From Amycolatopsis nalaikhensis (GTDB lineage Bacteria > Actinomycetota > Actinomycetes > Mycobacteriales > Pseudonocardiaceae): a stretch of DNA of 64,000 nt. Position numbers and translations under genes: made by a program. The stretch spans positions 4,471,501 to 4,535,500 of the forward strand of contig NZ_CP127173.1 in assembly GCF_030264295.1 (NCBI RefSeq). The letters are read 5' to 3'. The notes beneath the pieces were generated by a model that did no database searches, was not told where the DNA came from, and saw only the letters and a program-made list of their open reading frames with translations. Below are positions 44,575 to 52,826 of the stretch, in pieces (within the stretch, counting starts at the first letter, position 1; every line of letters starts with the position of its first letter).

Positions 44575-46247
44575 CATCCGAGGCTCCGCCTCGGGCCGGG
44601 GGCTCCGCCACCCGGAGCCCCCGAAAACCATCAGTCCTAGCCCCACCCAGGACCGCCCGCGGCGTCGGCTTGGCACTGCTCGGGCTGGCCCCGATCGGGT
44701 TCCTGGTGGTGTTCTTCGCCTGGCCCGTCGTCGCGATCGTCGGCCGCGGGTTCGCCGCGGGCGGGCTCGACGTCGTCCTCGGCGACCCGCGGACCTGGCA
44801 GCTCGCCGGGTTCACCGTGGCCAGCGCGGCGGCGTCGACGGTGGTCGCGGTGCTGGCCGGGCTGCCGGTGGCGTTCCTGCTGGCGCGGGTGCGGCTGCCC
44901 GGCGTCGGCCTGGCGCGGACGCTCGTGCTGGTGCCGTTCGTGCTGCCGACGGTCGTCGTCGGCCTCGCGTTCCGCGCGCTCTGGCCGGACGGCGGCGTGC
45001 TGCCGATCGTGCTGGCCAACGCGTTCTTCAACGTCGCGGTCGTCGCGCGGACCGTCGCCGGGCTGTGGGCGCGGCTGGATTCGCGGACGACCGACGCCGC
45101 CCGCGCGCTCGGCGCCTCGCCGTGGCGGGCGTTCCGGTCGGTGACGCTGCCCGCGCTGGCGCCCGCGGTCGCGTCCGCCGCGGCCGTGGTGTTCCTGTTC
45201 TGCGCCACCAGTTTCGGCGTCGTCCTGATCCTCGGCGGCGCCCGCTACCGCACCCTGGAAACCGAGATCTACCTCCGGACCGTCGACCTCCTGGACCTCT
45301 CCGGCGCCGCGGCGCTTTCCCTGATTCAGTTCGCGGCCGTGGTCGCCGCGCTGGTGCTCGGCGGGCTGGCGCGACGTCGCAAGGAGGGCGCCCGGATCGG
45401 CGTGAGCCAAGCGCGACGCCCACGCGGCGGCGAGTGGTGGGTCGTCGGCGCCGCGGGTGTCGTACTGGCCCTGTTGCTGACGCCGATCGTCGCGCTGCTC
45501 GCCGAATCGGTGTCCACTGAGGACGGCTGGAGCCTCGCCGGGTACCGGGCGCTGACGAGCACCGGCGAGAAGGGCGCGCTGCAGGTGTCCGGCTGGGACG
45601 CCGCCCTGAACTCGCTGAAGGTCGCCACCGACGCGACGCTGCTGGCGATGGTGGTCGGCGTGCTCGCGTCCGTGGTGCTGGTGGTGCTGCGCCGGTCGCC
45701 GGTGCGGGCCGCGCGCGGGCTCGGCGAGACGATGGACGCCGTGCTGATGCTGCCGCTCGGGGTGTCGGCGGTGACGGTCGGGTTCGGCTACCTGGTGACG
45801 CTCGACGCGCTGCCCGGCGACCTCCGGACGTCGCCGTACCTGGTGCCGCTGGCGCAGGCGCTGGTGATCATCCCGCTGGTCGTGCGGATGGTGCTGCCGG
45901 TGCTGCGCTCGGTCGATGTCCGATTGCGGCAGGCCGCGTCGACGCTCGGGGCGAGCCCGCTGCGGGTGTGGCGCGAGATCGACCTGCCGCTGACGCTGCG
46001 CCCGCTGGTGGCGGCGGCCGGGTTCGGGTTCGTGGTGGCGCTCGGCGAGTTCGGCGCGACGAGCTTCCTCGCCCGCCCGACGGCGCCGACGTTGCCGGTC
46101 GCGGTGGCGACGCTGATGGCGCGCCCGGGCGAGCTGAACAACCAGATGGCGTACGCGGCGTGCGCGTTGCTGATGCTCGTGACGGTGCTGGCGGTCGCGC
46201 TGATCGACCGCCTCGGCGCCGCGCGCGGCCGGGTGGGAGAGTTCTGA
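44571..46247 (+). CDS. thiP: Thiamine ABC transporter, permease
   Basis: 558 residues if GTG 44571 is used, which overlaps the thiB stop as GTGA. The frame is a duplicated permease with ~12 TM helices and two inner-membrane EAA-type loops (TTDAARALGASPWRAFRSVT and LRQAASTLGASPLRVWREID). The first ~30 codons lie across two strong hairpins (44578-44623), so a later start such as TTG near 44670 (before the first TM helix) is possible. The C-terminus FGATSFLARPTAPTLPVAVA is typical of ThiP. Confidence 0.92.
   Translation: MTSEAPPRAGGSATRSPRKPSVLAPPRTARGVGLALLGLAPIGFLVVFFAWPVVAIVGRGFAAGGLDVVLGDPRTWQLAGFTVASAAASTVVAVLAGLPVAFLLARVRLPGVGLARTLVLVPFVLPTVVVGLAFRALWPDGGVLPIVLANAFFNVAVVARTVAGLWARLDSRTTDAARALGASPWRAFRSVTLPALAPAVASAAAVVFLFCATSFGVVLILGGARYRTLETEIYLRTVDLLDLSGAAALSLIQFAAVVAALVLGGLARRRKEGARIGVSQARRPRGGEWWVVGAAGVVLALLLTPIVALLAESVSTEDGWSLAGYRALTSTGEKGALQVSGWDAALNSLKVATDATLLAMVVGVLASVVLVVLRRSPVRAARGLGETMDAVLMLPLGVSAVTVGFGYLVTLDALPGDLRTSPYLVPLAQALVIIPLVVRMVLPVLRSVDVRLRQAASTLGASPLRVWREIDLPLTLRPLVAAAGFGFVVALGEFGATSFLARPTAPTLPVAVATLMARPGELNNQMAYAACALLMLVTVLAVALIDRLGAARGRVGEF
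44578..44623 (+). repeat. Two hairpins at the thiB-thiP junction
   Basis: Right after the thiB stop come CCGAGGC-TCC-GCCTCGG (44578-44594) and an 11-bp stem CGGGGGCTCCG with a 5-nt loop (44597-44623). They share the GGCTCCGCC core. Such hairpins between a binding-protein gene and its permease can protect the upstream mRNA or lower downstream expression (known for other ABC operons; inference here). Confidence 0.7.
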
Positions 46248-47254
46248 TGGCGCTGTCGGTACGGGACTTGACCGTCCACTACGGAGCGTTCGCGGCGGTC
46301 CGCGACGTCCGCCTCGACATCGCCGACGGCGAGGTGCTGGCCCTGCTCGGCCCGTCGGGTTCGGGCAAGTCGACGCTCCTGCGCGCGATCACCGGCTTGG
46401 AGCCGTCGGCGCGGGGAACGGTGAGCTGGGACGGCGAGGACCTCGGCGCGGTCCCGGTGCACCGGCGCGGCTTCGGCCTGGTGTTCCAGGACGGCCAGCT
46501 GTTCGGCCACCGCGACGTCGCGGCGAACATCGCGTTCGGCCTGCGGATGCACGGCGTGCCGCGGGCCGAGTGGGCGTCGCGGGTGGCGGAGTTGCTGGCG
46601 CTGGTCGGCCTGTCCGGCTTTGAACGGCGGCGGGTGACGGAACTTTCGGGCGGTCAGGCGCAGCGGGTGGCGTTGGCGAGGGCGTTGGCCCCGAAGCCGC
46701 GGCTGCTGCTCCTCGATGAGCCATTGTCCGGTTTGGACGCCGGGTTGCGCGAGCAGCTGGCGATCGACCTGGCGGACCTGTTGCGGCGCAGCAAGATCAC
46801 GACGTTGCTGGTGACGCACGACCAGGAGGAGGCGTTCACCCTCGCCGACCGGGTCGCGGTGCTCGACGCGGGCGAGGTCCGGCAGGAGGGCGCGGTCCGC
46901 CGGGTGTGGCGCAACCCGGCGGACGACGACGTGGCCCGGTTCCTCGGGGTGACGACGTTCGCCGACGGCGTCGCGGCCGGGGGCGTGGTGCGCACGCCGC
47001 TCGGTGACGTCACGCTCCCGGACGTCGGCGACGGCCCGGTGCGGCTCGGGCTGCGCCCGCACGCGCTGCGGGTGGCGTCCGAGGGGGTCGCGGGCGAGGT
47101 CGTCGCGGCGGTGCACCGGCGTGAGCACGTGCGACTGGTGGTGCGCCTGCCCGAGTCCACTGTGGACGCCGTGGCTCCGGCGGCTTCGGACCTGCGCGCC
47201 GGGGACGCCGTGACGCTCGCCTTGGATCCGGACGGGATCGCGCTGGTCGGCTGA
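46247..47254 (+). CDS. thiQ: Thiamine ABC transporter, ATP-binding protein
   Basis: 335 residues. Walker A LLGPSGSGKSTLLRAITGLE (~36-43), Q-loop VFQDGQLFGH, signature ELSGGQAQRVALARALAPKP, Walker B LLLLDEPLSGLD and the H-loop LLVTHDQEEAFTLADR. The C-terminal ~110 residues form a TOBE-like regulatory extension (VRLGLRPHALRVASEGVAGE). ATG 46247 overlaps the thiP stop (TGATG), completing thiBPQ. It energises thiamine uptake. Confidence 0.93.
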   Translation: MALSVRDLTVHYGAFAAVRDVRLDIADGEVLALLGPSGSGKSTLLRAITGLEPSARGTVSWDGEDLGAVPVHRRGFGLVFQDGQLFGHRDVAANIAFGLRMHGVPRAEWASRVAELLALVGLSGFERRRVTELSGGQAQRVALARALAPKPRLLLLDEPLSGLDAGLREQLAIDLADLLRRSKITTLLVTHDQEEAFTLADRVAVLDAGEVRQEGAVRRVWRNPADDDVARFLGVTTFADGVAAGGVVRTPLGDVTLPDVGDGPVRLGLRPHALRVASEGVAGEVVAAVHRREHVRLVVRLPESTVDAVAPAASDLRAGDAVTLALDPDGIALVG

Positions 47255-47307
47255 CGTCGCCGGGAAACGCGGTGGAGCGGCGGGGCGTTCCGCCTTACGG
47301 TGACGCC

Positions 47308-47649
47308 ATGAGCGAATCGCCGGTCGAGGCTTTCGACCCGCCCTACTACGTGGCTGTCTTCACCACGGTGCGCACCGAGGAGCAGGGCGGCTACCGCGAG
47401 ACGAACGCGCGGATGGAAGAGCTGGTCAAGGACGTCCCCGGGTACCTGGGGATGGACCACGCGCAGACGCCCGGCGGGCTGGGCATCACGGTCGGGTATT
47501 TCCGCGACGCCGACGCCCTGACGGAGTGGCGGACCAACGCCGAGCACCGCGCGGCGCAGAAGCGCGGGCGGGCCGAGTGGTACGAGAGCTACACGCTGCA
47601 CGTGGCGAAGGTGGAGCGCAGCCACGGCTTCACGCGAGCGGCGGACTGA
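47308..47649 (+). CDS. Antibiotic biosynthesis monooxygenase (ABM) family protein
   Basis: 113 residues from ATG 47308. PPYYVAVFTTVRTEEQGGYR, NARMEELVKDVPGYLGMDHA, GLGITVGYFRDADALTEWRT and HRAAQKRGRAEWYESYTLHV AKV are typical of the dimeric alpha/beta-barrel ABM fold. Members range from quinone-forming monooxygenases to heme-degrading enzymes; the Asn/Trp set of IsdG is not evident, so no reaction is assigned. It has its own terminator and may or may not be transcribed with thiQ (53 bp gap). Confidence 0.85.
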   Translation: MSESPVEAFDPPYYVAVFTTVRTEEQGGYRETNARMEELVKDVPGYLGMDHAQTPGGLGITVGYFRDADALTEWRTNAEHRAAQKRGRAEWYESYTLHVAKVERSHGFTRAAD

Positions 47650-47651
47650 CC

Positions 47652-47697
47652 GTCGTGAGTGGCGATTCGGGTTAGAACCCTAATCGCCACTCACGAC
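47652..47697. terminator. Long bidirectional terminator palindrome (GTCGTGAG family)
   Basis: Two 22-nt arms with one mismatch and an AG loop (left arm starts GTCGTGAGTGGCGATTCGGG) lie between the ABM gene and the convergent ABC permease gene. The apex reads TTAG. Same family as 12783-12830 and 52802-54278. Confidence 0.8.
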
Positions 47698-47701
47698 ATC
47701 G

Positions 47702-48583
47702 TCAGCCATCCCGGGTGGACAGCCGCGCGTAAGCCAGCGAAAGCCCGATCACGATGTAGCAGGCCGCCCGCAGGGCACCTTCGCCGAGCATCTGCGTGCC
47801 CATCGGGTCCTGCAGCACTTCCGCCGGGGCCACCGACCAGTTCTGCGTCAGCAGGAACGGGTGCAGCCAGTCCAGCGAGCTGAGGAACCCGAGGATGGTG
47901 AACACGATGTCGGCCGCCAGGACCGAAGCCACCACGAGCATCGGGTGTTCCGTCCAGCTGGAGATCGCCAGCGCCACCGCGCCGACCGCCCACAGCTGCA
48001 GCACCACCCAGCCCGCCACCAGCAGGATCCGGACCAGCGCGCCGCCCAGCGACAACGTCGTGCCCGACAGCGTGAACAGCGAGTCCGTGCCGTTGATGAT
48101 CAGGCCGGTCACCACGCCCGTCACGCACATCGCCAGCACCGAGACCACCGACACCGTCGCCACGCCGAACGCCTTGACCGCCAGCAGGCGGCCCCGGCCG
48201 ACCGGCGCGATCAGCCAGCCCCGCAGCGTGCCGTGCGCCGTTTCGCCCGCGATCGCGTCCGCGCCCGCCATCGCCGACGCCAGCGGCAGCAGCAACGCCA
48301 GTGACATCACGATCGCCGCGATCGGCAGCACGAACGCGTTGTTCACCGCGGACGCCAGCAGCGCTCCGCCGCCGTCGTCCGGGCCGCCGCCCTGCGCACC
48401 GGCGTCGTCCACCAGCGTCAGGCCGATGCCGATCACGATCGGGATCAGTGCCAGCAACCCCAGCACGGCCAGCGTGCGCGGCCGCCGGAAGATCCAGCGC
48501 AGCTCCGCGGCCAGCAACCGCGGCAGCGGCACCGTGTCGTGGCCCGTGCGGGCCGCCGGTGCGTCGAGAACCGCCGTCGTCAT
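47702..48583 (-). CDS. ABC-2 type transporter permease
   Basis: 293 residues with six predicted TM helices: LAVLGLLALIPIVIGIGLTL, NAFVLPIAAIVMSLALLLPL, VATVSVVSVLAMCVTGVVTG, ALVRILLVAGWVVLQLWAVG, VVASVLAADIVFTILGFLSS and CYIVIGLSLAYARL. GETAHGTLRGWLIAPVGRGR is the ABC-2 cytoplasmic loop. ATG 48583 overlaps the stop of the ATPase gene (ATGA). With the ATPase it forms an exporter of unknown substrate; neighbours suggest an envelope-stress role. Confidence 0.9.
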   Translation of the reverse strand: MTTAVLDAPAARTGHDTVPLPRLLAAELRWIFRRPRTLAVLGLLALIPIVIGIGLTLVDDAGAQGGGPDDGGGALLASAVNNAFVLPIAAIVMSLALLLPLASAMAGADAIAGETAHGTLRGWLIAPVGRGRLLAVKAFGVATVSVVSVLAMCVTGVVTGLIINGTDSLFTLSGTTLSLGGALVRILLVAGWVVLQLWAVGAVALAISSWTEHPMLVVASVLAADIVFTILGFLSSLDWLHPFLLTQNWSVAPAEVLQDPMGTQMLGEGALRAACYIVIGLSLAYARLSTRDG

Positions 48584-49554
48584 TCCGCCCCCTCGGTCAG
48601 CCGCGCGAACAGGTCTTCCAGCCCGGTGCGGGCCCGCGTCGCCTCGTGGACCGCGACCCCCGCGCCCACCAGGACCTCCAGCACGCGGGGCGCCGGCGTC
48701 GCCGTCAGGTCCGCGCGGACGCCGTCCGGCGTGAGCCGCGCGCCGATCCGATGTTCCCGCAACGCCTCCACCGCCCGCTCCGCGTCCGGCGTGCGGACCA
48801 GCAGAGCCGCGTTACCCGACTCCAGCAGCTCGGCCAGCTCGCCCTGCGCGACGACGTTGCCCGCCTGCAGCACGGCCACGTGCGTGCACGTCGCCTCCAC
48901 CTCGGCCAGCAGGTGCGACGACACCAGCACGGTGACGCCCTCGGCGTGCAGCTCGGCCACGATCCTGCGGATCTCCCTGGTACCCGCGGGGTCGAGGCCG
49001 TTGGTCGGCTCGTCGAGCACGACCATCTTCCGCGGCACGAGCAACGCCGAAGCGAGCCCGAGCCGCTGCTTCATGCCGAGCGAGTAACCGCGGTACCGCC
49101 GCCGCGCCGCTCCGGTCAGCCCGACGCGCTCCAACGCGGTGTCGACGGCACGGGGAATCCCGGCCGACGTCAGCCGCGGCTCGGCCGCCGCGAAGCGCAG
49201 GAGGTTGTCGCGCCCGGACAGGAACGGGTGGAAGCCCGGCCCCTCGACCAGCGCGCCGACGTCCGGCAGCGCGTGCGCGGCGGCCTCCGGCATCGGGCGG
49301 CCCAGCAGCTCGACCTCGCCCTCGGTCGGGCGGACCAGGCCGAGCAGCATCCGGATCGTCGTCGTCTTGCCCGAGCCGTTCGGCCCGAGCATCCCGACGA
49401 CCGCGCCCTCCGGGATGTCGAGGTCGACGTGGTCCACCGCGACCGTGCCGCGGTAGACCTTGCGCAGCCCCCGGGTGCGCGCGGCGAGCGGGACCGCCGG
49501 GGCGGACGTCTCCGAAGAAACGTCCGCCCCGGACTCGACCGCCGTGCTGGTCAC
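48580..49554 (-). CDS. ABC transporter ATP-binding protein
   Basis: 324 residues. Walker A GMLGPNGSGKTTTIRMLLGL, Q-loop ALVEGPGFHPFLSGRDNLLR, signature YSLGMKQRLGLASALLVPRK, Walker B MVVLDEPTNGLDPAG and H-loop TVLVSSHLLAEVE. The C-terminal ~100 residues resemble the DrrA-type extension of drug and lipid exporters. GTG 49554 overlaps the stop of the upstream LolA-like gene. It drives the permease encoded next. Confidence 0.92.
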   Translation of the reverse strand: MTSTAVESGADVSSETSAPAVPLAARTRGLRKVYRGTVAVDHVDLDIPEGAVVGMLGPNGSGKTTTIRMLLGLVRPTEGEVELLGRPMPEAAAHALPDVGALVEGPGFHPFLSGRDNLLRFAAAEPRLTSAGIPRAVDTALERVGLTGAARRRYRGYSLGMKQRLGLASALLVPRKMVVLDEPTNGLDPAGTREIRRIVAELHAEGVTVLVSSHLLAEVEATCTHVAVLQAGNVVAQGELAELLESGNAALLVRTPDAERAVEALREHRIGARLTPDGVRADLTATPAPRVLEVLVGAGVAVHEATRARTGLEDLFARLTEGAE

Positions 49555-50645
49555 TTCTGACCCAGCGCTTCGTAGAGGACCTGCTCCGGCACCGCACCGG
49601 CGGCGAAGCGGCCGTCGTCGGTCAGGACCGCGCTGCCCACCTTCGTGGTGACCAGGTAGCCGCTACCCCACGCGCCGTTGACCTTCTTCGCGAACCGCTC
49701 CAGCAACGCCTTCGGGTCGGTGTTGCGGCCCTGGCGCTCACCCGACTGCTGCTTCGGCGCCGCGTTCAGCGCGTCCGCCGGCACCTTGCCGGTGACGACG
49801 GTGTCCCAGCCGTCGCCGACGACCTTGACGTCCTGCCGCGCCTGCTCGGCCATGTCCTTGTGCTGCTGGTCGATCGACGGCGTCTTCTCCTCGACCTTCG
49901 CGCCCTTCGGCGGGGTGAAGGTGAAGAGGTCGGCGGGCTGCTGCGTGAACTCGATCTCGGTGAACGCGACCTCGAGCGCCGGGGTCGCCGTGCCGTTGCT
50001 CAGCACCGACACCCGCAGCGGCATCCGCGTCTGCGAGTCGACCGCGACGCGGATCTCGCGCAACAGCGTCCGCTCGGTCGGCTTCGGCGTCAGGACCAGC
50101 TCGTAGGCCGGGCGGTCGGCGACGGTCGCGGTGCCGTCGACCGACACCGTGCTGCTCTCGCGCACCTTGGCGAGCAGCTCCGTCGACGCCGCGACCGGGT
50201 CGGCGGTCTTGTCGCTGCCCGCGCCCTTCTGCTGCGCCACCTCGGCCGGGATGGTCACCTTGGTCGCGGTGTTCGTCTTCGAGCTGTAGTCCCAGACGGT
50301 GGTGCCGTCGTGGACGACGGTCTCCTGGCTCGCCCCCTGCGTCACCGCCAGGCGGCTCTTGCCCGCGCCGTCGGTGAAGATGTGCGCCGAGTCCATGTTC
50401 AGCGCCGACGCCCCCGGCAGCGCGTTCCCCACCTGCGGCAGGCCCAGGTCGTTGCTGACCTTGACCGTGCCGTCGAACGCCCCCGGCTTCGCCTTCATCA
50501 CCGACTGCACCAGGTCCTCGGCGCTCACCTGCGGCAGCGCCGGCTTGTCGTCGGCGCTGGCGGGCATCGCGACGAACGCGAGCCCGCCGGCACCGAGCGC
50601 GGTGCCGACGACCGCGGCGGTGATGCCCTTCGTCTTCGGTTTCAT
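49551..50645 (-). CDS. Secreted LolA/RseB-like lipoprotein-carrier-fold protein
   Basis: 364 residues from ATG 50645 (GGGAGAG upstream). The N-terminal signal/anchor (TAAVVGTALGAGGLAFVAMP, ASA) is followed by a LolA-RseB-like half-barrel: TDGAGKSRLAVTQGASQETV, VHDGTTVWDYSSKTNTATKV, PAYELVLTPKPTERTLLREI, RVAVDSQTRMPLRVSVLSNG, EVAFTEIEFTQQPADLFTFT. This fold binds lipids or acts as a sensor in anti-sigma systems. It is the first gene of an operon with the ABC exporter and is divergent from a response regulator/kinase pair, suggesting a lipid- or envelope-stress module. Confidence 0.85.
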   Translation of the reverse strand: MKPKTKGITAAVVGTALGAGGLAFVAMPASADDKPALPQVSAEDLVQSVMKAKPGAFDGTVKVSNDLGLPQVGNALPGASALNMDSAHIFTDGAGKSRLAVTQGASQETVVHDGTTVWDYSSKTNTATKVTIPAEVAQQKGAGSDKTADPVAASTELLAKVRESSTVSVDGTATVADRPAYELVLTPKPTERTLLREIRVAVDSQTRMPLRVSVLSNGTATPALEVAFTEIEFTQQPADLFTFTPPKGAKVEEKTPSIDQQHKDMAEQARQDVKVVGDGWDTVVTGKVPADALNAAPKQQSGERQGRNTDPKALLERFAKKVNGAWGSGYLVTTKVGSAVLTDDGRFAAGAVPEQVLYEALGQK

Positions 50646-50716
50646 GCGTCTCTCCCTGTGGTGTTCCCGGGCTCGAGTGTGCCCGGCTCCCTGGCACCGA
50701 CGCTTCCCTCTCGAGA

Positions 50717-50766
50717 CTGAGATACCCCTGAAGGTTCTCCCTCTCCGGCTGAGATCGTGCTGAGAG
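50717..50766. promoter_or_regulatory. Tandem CTGARR boxes, candidate OmpR/PhoB-type binding sites
   Basis: CTGAGA (50717), CTGAAG (50728), CTGAGA (50749) and CTGAGA (50760) lie in the divergent region between the LolA-like operon and the response regulator. The members of each pair are exactly 11 bp apart, the pitch expected for tandem binding of OmpR-family dimers; the pairs are 32 bp apart. Confidence 0.5.
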
Positions 50767-50793
50767 CTGACGCAGGACCTGCGCAAACCGGCC

Positions 50794-51510
50794 ATGATGA
50801 GTCTCGTGAAACCTCGGGTGCTGGTGGTCGACGACGAACCGGGCGTGCGGAAGGCGCTGCAGCGCGGGCTGCGCGCGGAGGACATGGACGTGGTCACGGC
50901 CGCCGACGGGCCCACCGGCCTGCAGCTGGCGAGCACGGGCTCGTTCGACGTCGTGCTGCTCGACATCATGCTGCCCGGCCTGTCCGGCTACCGCGTGCTG
51001 GAGCGGCTGCGCAAGGACGGCGTCACCACGCCGGTGCTGCTCGTCTCGGCCAAGGACGGCGAGATCGACCAGGCCGACGGCCTCGACCTCGGCGCCGACG
51101 GCTACCTCGTCAAGCCGTTCTCCTTCGTGGTGCTGGTCGCGCAGGTGCGCGCGGTGCTGCGCCGGGCCGGGCCGGAAGCCGGGCGCGGCACGCTGCGGCT
51201 CGGCGCGCTCGAGGTCGACCGCGGGCTGCGGCAGGTGCACTGGAACGGTGTCGAGGTCCCGCTGAGCCCGCGCGAGTTCGCGCTGCTCGAGGTGCTCGTC
51301 GGCCGGGCGGGCACGGTCGTCACGAAGGACGAGCTGCTGCGCGCGGTCTGGGGCGAGGAGCAGGCCGTGACGCGCAACCTCGTCGAGGTGTACGTCGGGT
51401 ACGTGCGGCGCAAGCTCGACGCCGTCGGCGCGGGCGCGTTGCTGCGGACCGTGCGCGGGCACGGCTACCTGGCCTCGGACGCGCAGCTCGACGAGGTCAT
51501 CACCCCGTGA
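50794..51510 (+). CDS. OmpR-family response regulator
   Basis: 238 residues. Receiver domain with acidic pocket VVDDEPG and phospho-acceptor D57 in VVLLDIMLPGLSGYRV, the switch Ser in LLVSAKD and Lys in YLVKPFSF. A winged-helix OmpR effector follows (GLRQVHWNGVEVPLSPREFA, TRNLVEVYVGYVRRKLD, LRTVRGHGYLA). The start is ATG 50794 or 50797. Its end overlaps the kinase gene (GTGA). Likely regulates itself and the divergent operon via the 11-bp-spaced boxes. Confidence 0.95.
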   Translation: MMSLVKPRVLVVDDEPGVRKALQRGLRAEDMDVVTAADGPTGLQLASTGSFDVVLLDIMLPGLSGYRVLERLRKDGVTTPVLLVSAKDGEIDQADGLDLGADGYLVKPFSFVVLVAQVRAVLRRAGPEAGRGTLRLGALEVDRGLRQVHWNGVEVPLSPREFALLEVLVGRAGTVVTKDELLRAVWGEEQAVTRNLVEVYVGYVRRKLDAVGAGALLRTVRGHGYLASDAQLDEVITP

Positions 51511-52826
51511 TCTCGTGGTGGCGGGGCCGGTCCCTGCAGGTCCGCATCACCGTGCTCGCCGCGACGATCACCCTGGGCTGCCTGCTCGGGCTGGCCGCAC
51601 TGGCCGCGTCGAACCTCTCGCCGTTGCTGATCGGCTCGGTCGACCGGGAGCTGTCGAACGCCCTCGGCCCGGCGAGTGCCGAGGTGAGCGCCGGGCGGGC
51701 GCTGTCCGGCGCGGCCCCGGTGACGCTGCGGGTGCTGGACATCGCGGGCGCCCCGGTCGACGGCGGCACGCCCACCGGCCTCGCGCCCGCGGACGTCTCG
51801 ACGCTCAAGGCGGGCCAGCCGGTCCAGCGCGACGGCGCGCGATACCTGGGCACGGTCGTGTCCGCGCCGGACGGGTCGCAACGGCTGGTCGTCGCGGGCG
51901 CGGGCCTGGTCGGGTTCGCCGCGGCGGTGCACTACGGCGGGGTGTGGCTGGTGGTCGTCGCGTCGGTGGGCGCGGTGGTGGCGGGCTTCGCGACGTGGCT
52001 GGTCGTGCGGCTGGCGCTGCGGCCGGTGGCGCGCATGCGGGGTTCGGTGCGGGCGCTGCCGCCGGGCGCGCGGCTCGCGTTGCCGGACTCGAACGACGAG
52101 CTGCGGGCGCTGGCGGAGGAGTTCAACGCGCTGCTGGAGCGGCAGGAGCAGGCGAGCGAGCGGCTCCGGCGGTTCACCGGCGACGCGGCGCACGAGCTGC
52201 GGTCGCCGGTCGCGTCGATCCGCGTGCAGGCCGAGGTCGCCGTCACCAACCCGGACCCGGAGCTGGCCCAGGAGACGCTGTCGGACATCTTGACCGAGGC
52301 CGAACGGCTGTCGGCGCTGCTGGACGGGCTGCTGTCGCTGGCCCGGTCGGACGCGGGGGAGGTGCCGCCCGCCTCGCCGGTGGAGCTGGTGAGCGAGGTG
52401 CGGGCGGCGGTGGCCCGGCTGCCGGCGGGGGCGCCGGAGACGCGGGTGAGCAACGCGGTGGCGCAGGCGTGGGCGTCGGCGGCGCACGCCGAGGTCGAGC
52501 TGGTGCTGGACAACCTGCTGCGCAACGCGTGCCGGTACGCGCGCGGCCAGATCGTGGTGTCGGTGCTGGCGTCGCGGGCATCGGTGCGGGTGGTGGTCGA
52601 CGACGACGGCCCGGGCATCGCGCCGGAGCACCGCGAGAAGGTGTTCGACCGGTTCTACCGCATCGCCGACGACCGGGCGCGGTCCTCGGGCGGCACGGGG
52701 CTGGGGCTGGCGATGGTGGCCGAGACGGTGCGCCGCCGGGGCGGACGCGTCCAGGTGGGCGAGTCCCCGGACGGCGGCGCGCGGTTCGTGGTCGTCTGGC
52801 GGGTCGTGAGTGGCAAGGGCGGTTAG
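51507..52826 (+). CDS. Sensor histidine kinase
   Basis: 439 residues from GTG 51507. TM1 (VRITVLAATITLGCLLGLAA), a ~110-residue extracellular sensor region, TM2 (GGVWLVVVASVGAVVAGFAT), HAMP, dimerisation domain with His229 in FTGDAAHELRSPVASIRVQA, N-box LVLDNLLRNACRYARG, G1 VVDDDGPGIAPEHREKVFDR and G2 SSGGTGLGLAMVAETVRRRG. The last codons (RVVSGKGG) and the TAG stop form the left arm of a terminator palindrome. An IS element begins at the very next base; the stop lies in the target duplication, so the protein is intact. Confidence 0.95.
   Translation: MISWWRGRSLQVRITVLAATITLGCLLGLAALAASNLSPLLIGSVDRELSNALGPASAEVSAGRALSGAAPVTLRVLDIAGAPVDGGTPTGLAPADVSTLKAGQPVQRDGARYLGTVVSAPDGSQRLVVAGAGLVGFAAAVHYGGVWLVVVASVGAVVAGFATWLVVRLALRPVARMRGSVRALPPGARLALPDSNDELRALAEEFNALLERQEQASERLRRFTGDAAHELRSPVASIRVQAEVAVTNPDPELAQETLSDILTEAERLSALLDGLLSLARSDAGEVPPASPVELVSEVRAAVARLPAGAPETRVSNAVAQAWASAAHAEVELVLDNLLRNACRYARGQIVVSVLASRASVRVVVDDDGPGIAPEHREKVFDRFYRIADDRARSSGGTGLGLAMVAETVRRRGGRVQVGESPDGGARFVVVWRVVSGKGG

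Noticed and set aside
51507..52826. Kinase gene truncated by the IS insertion
   Set aside because: The TAG stop is part of the 4-bp target duplication and precedes the IS, so the encoded protein is unchanged.
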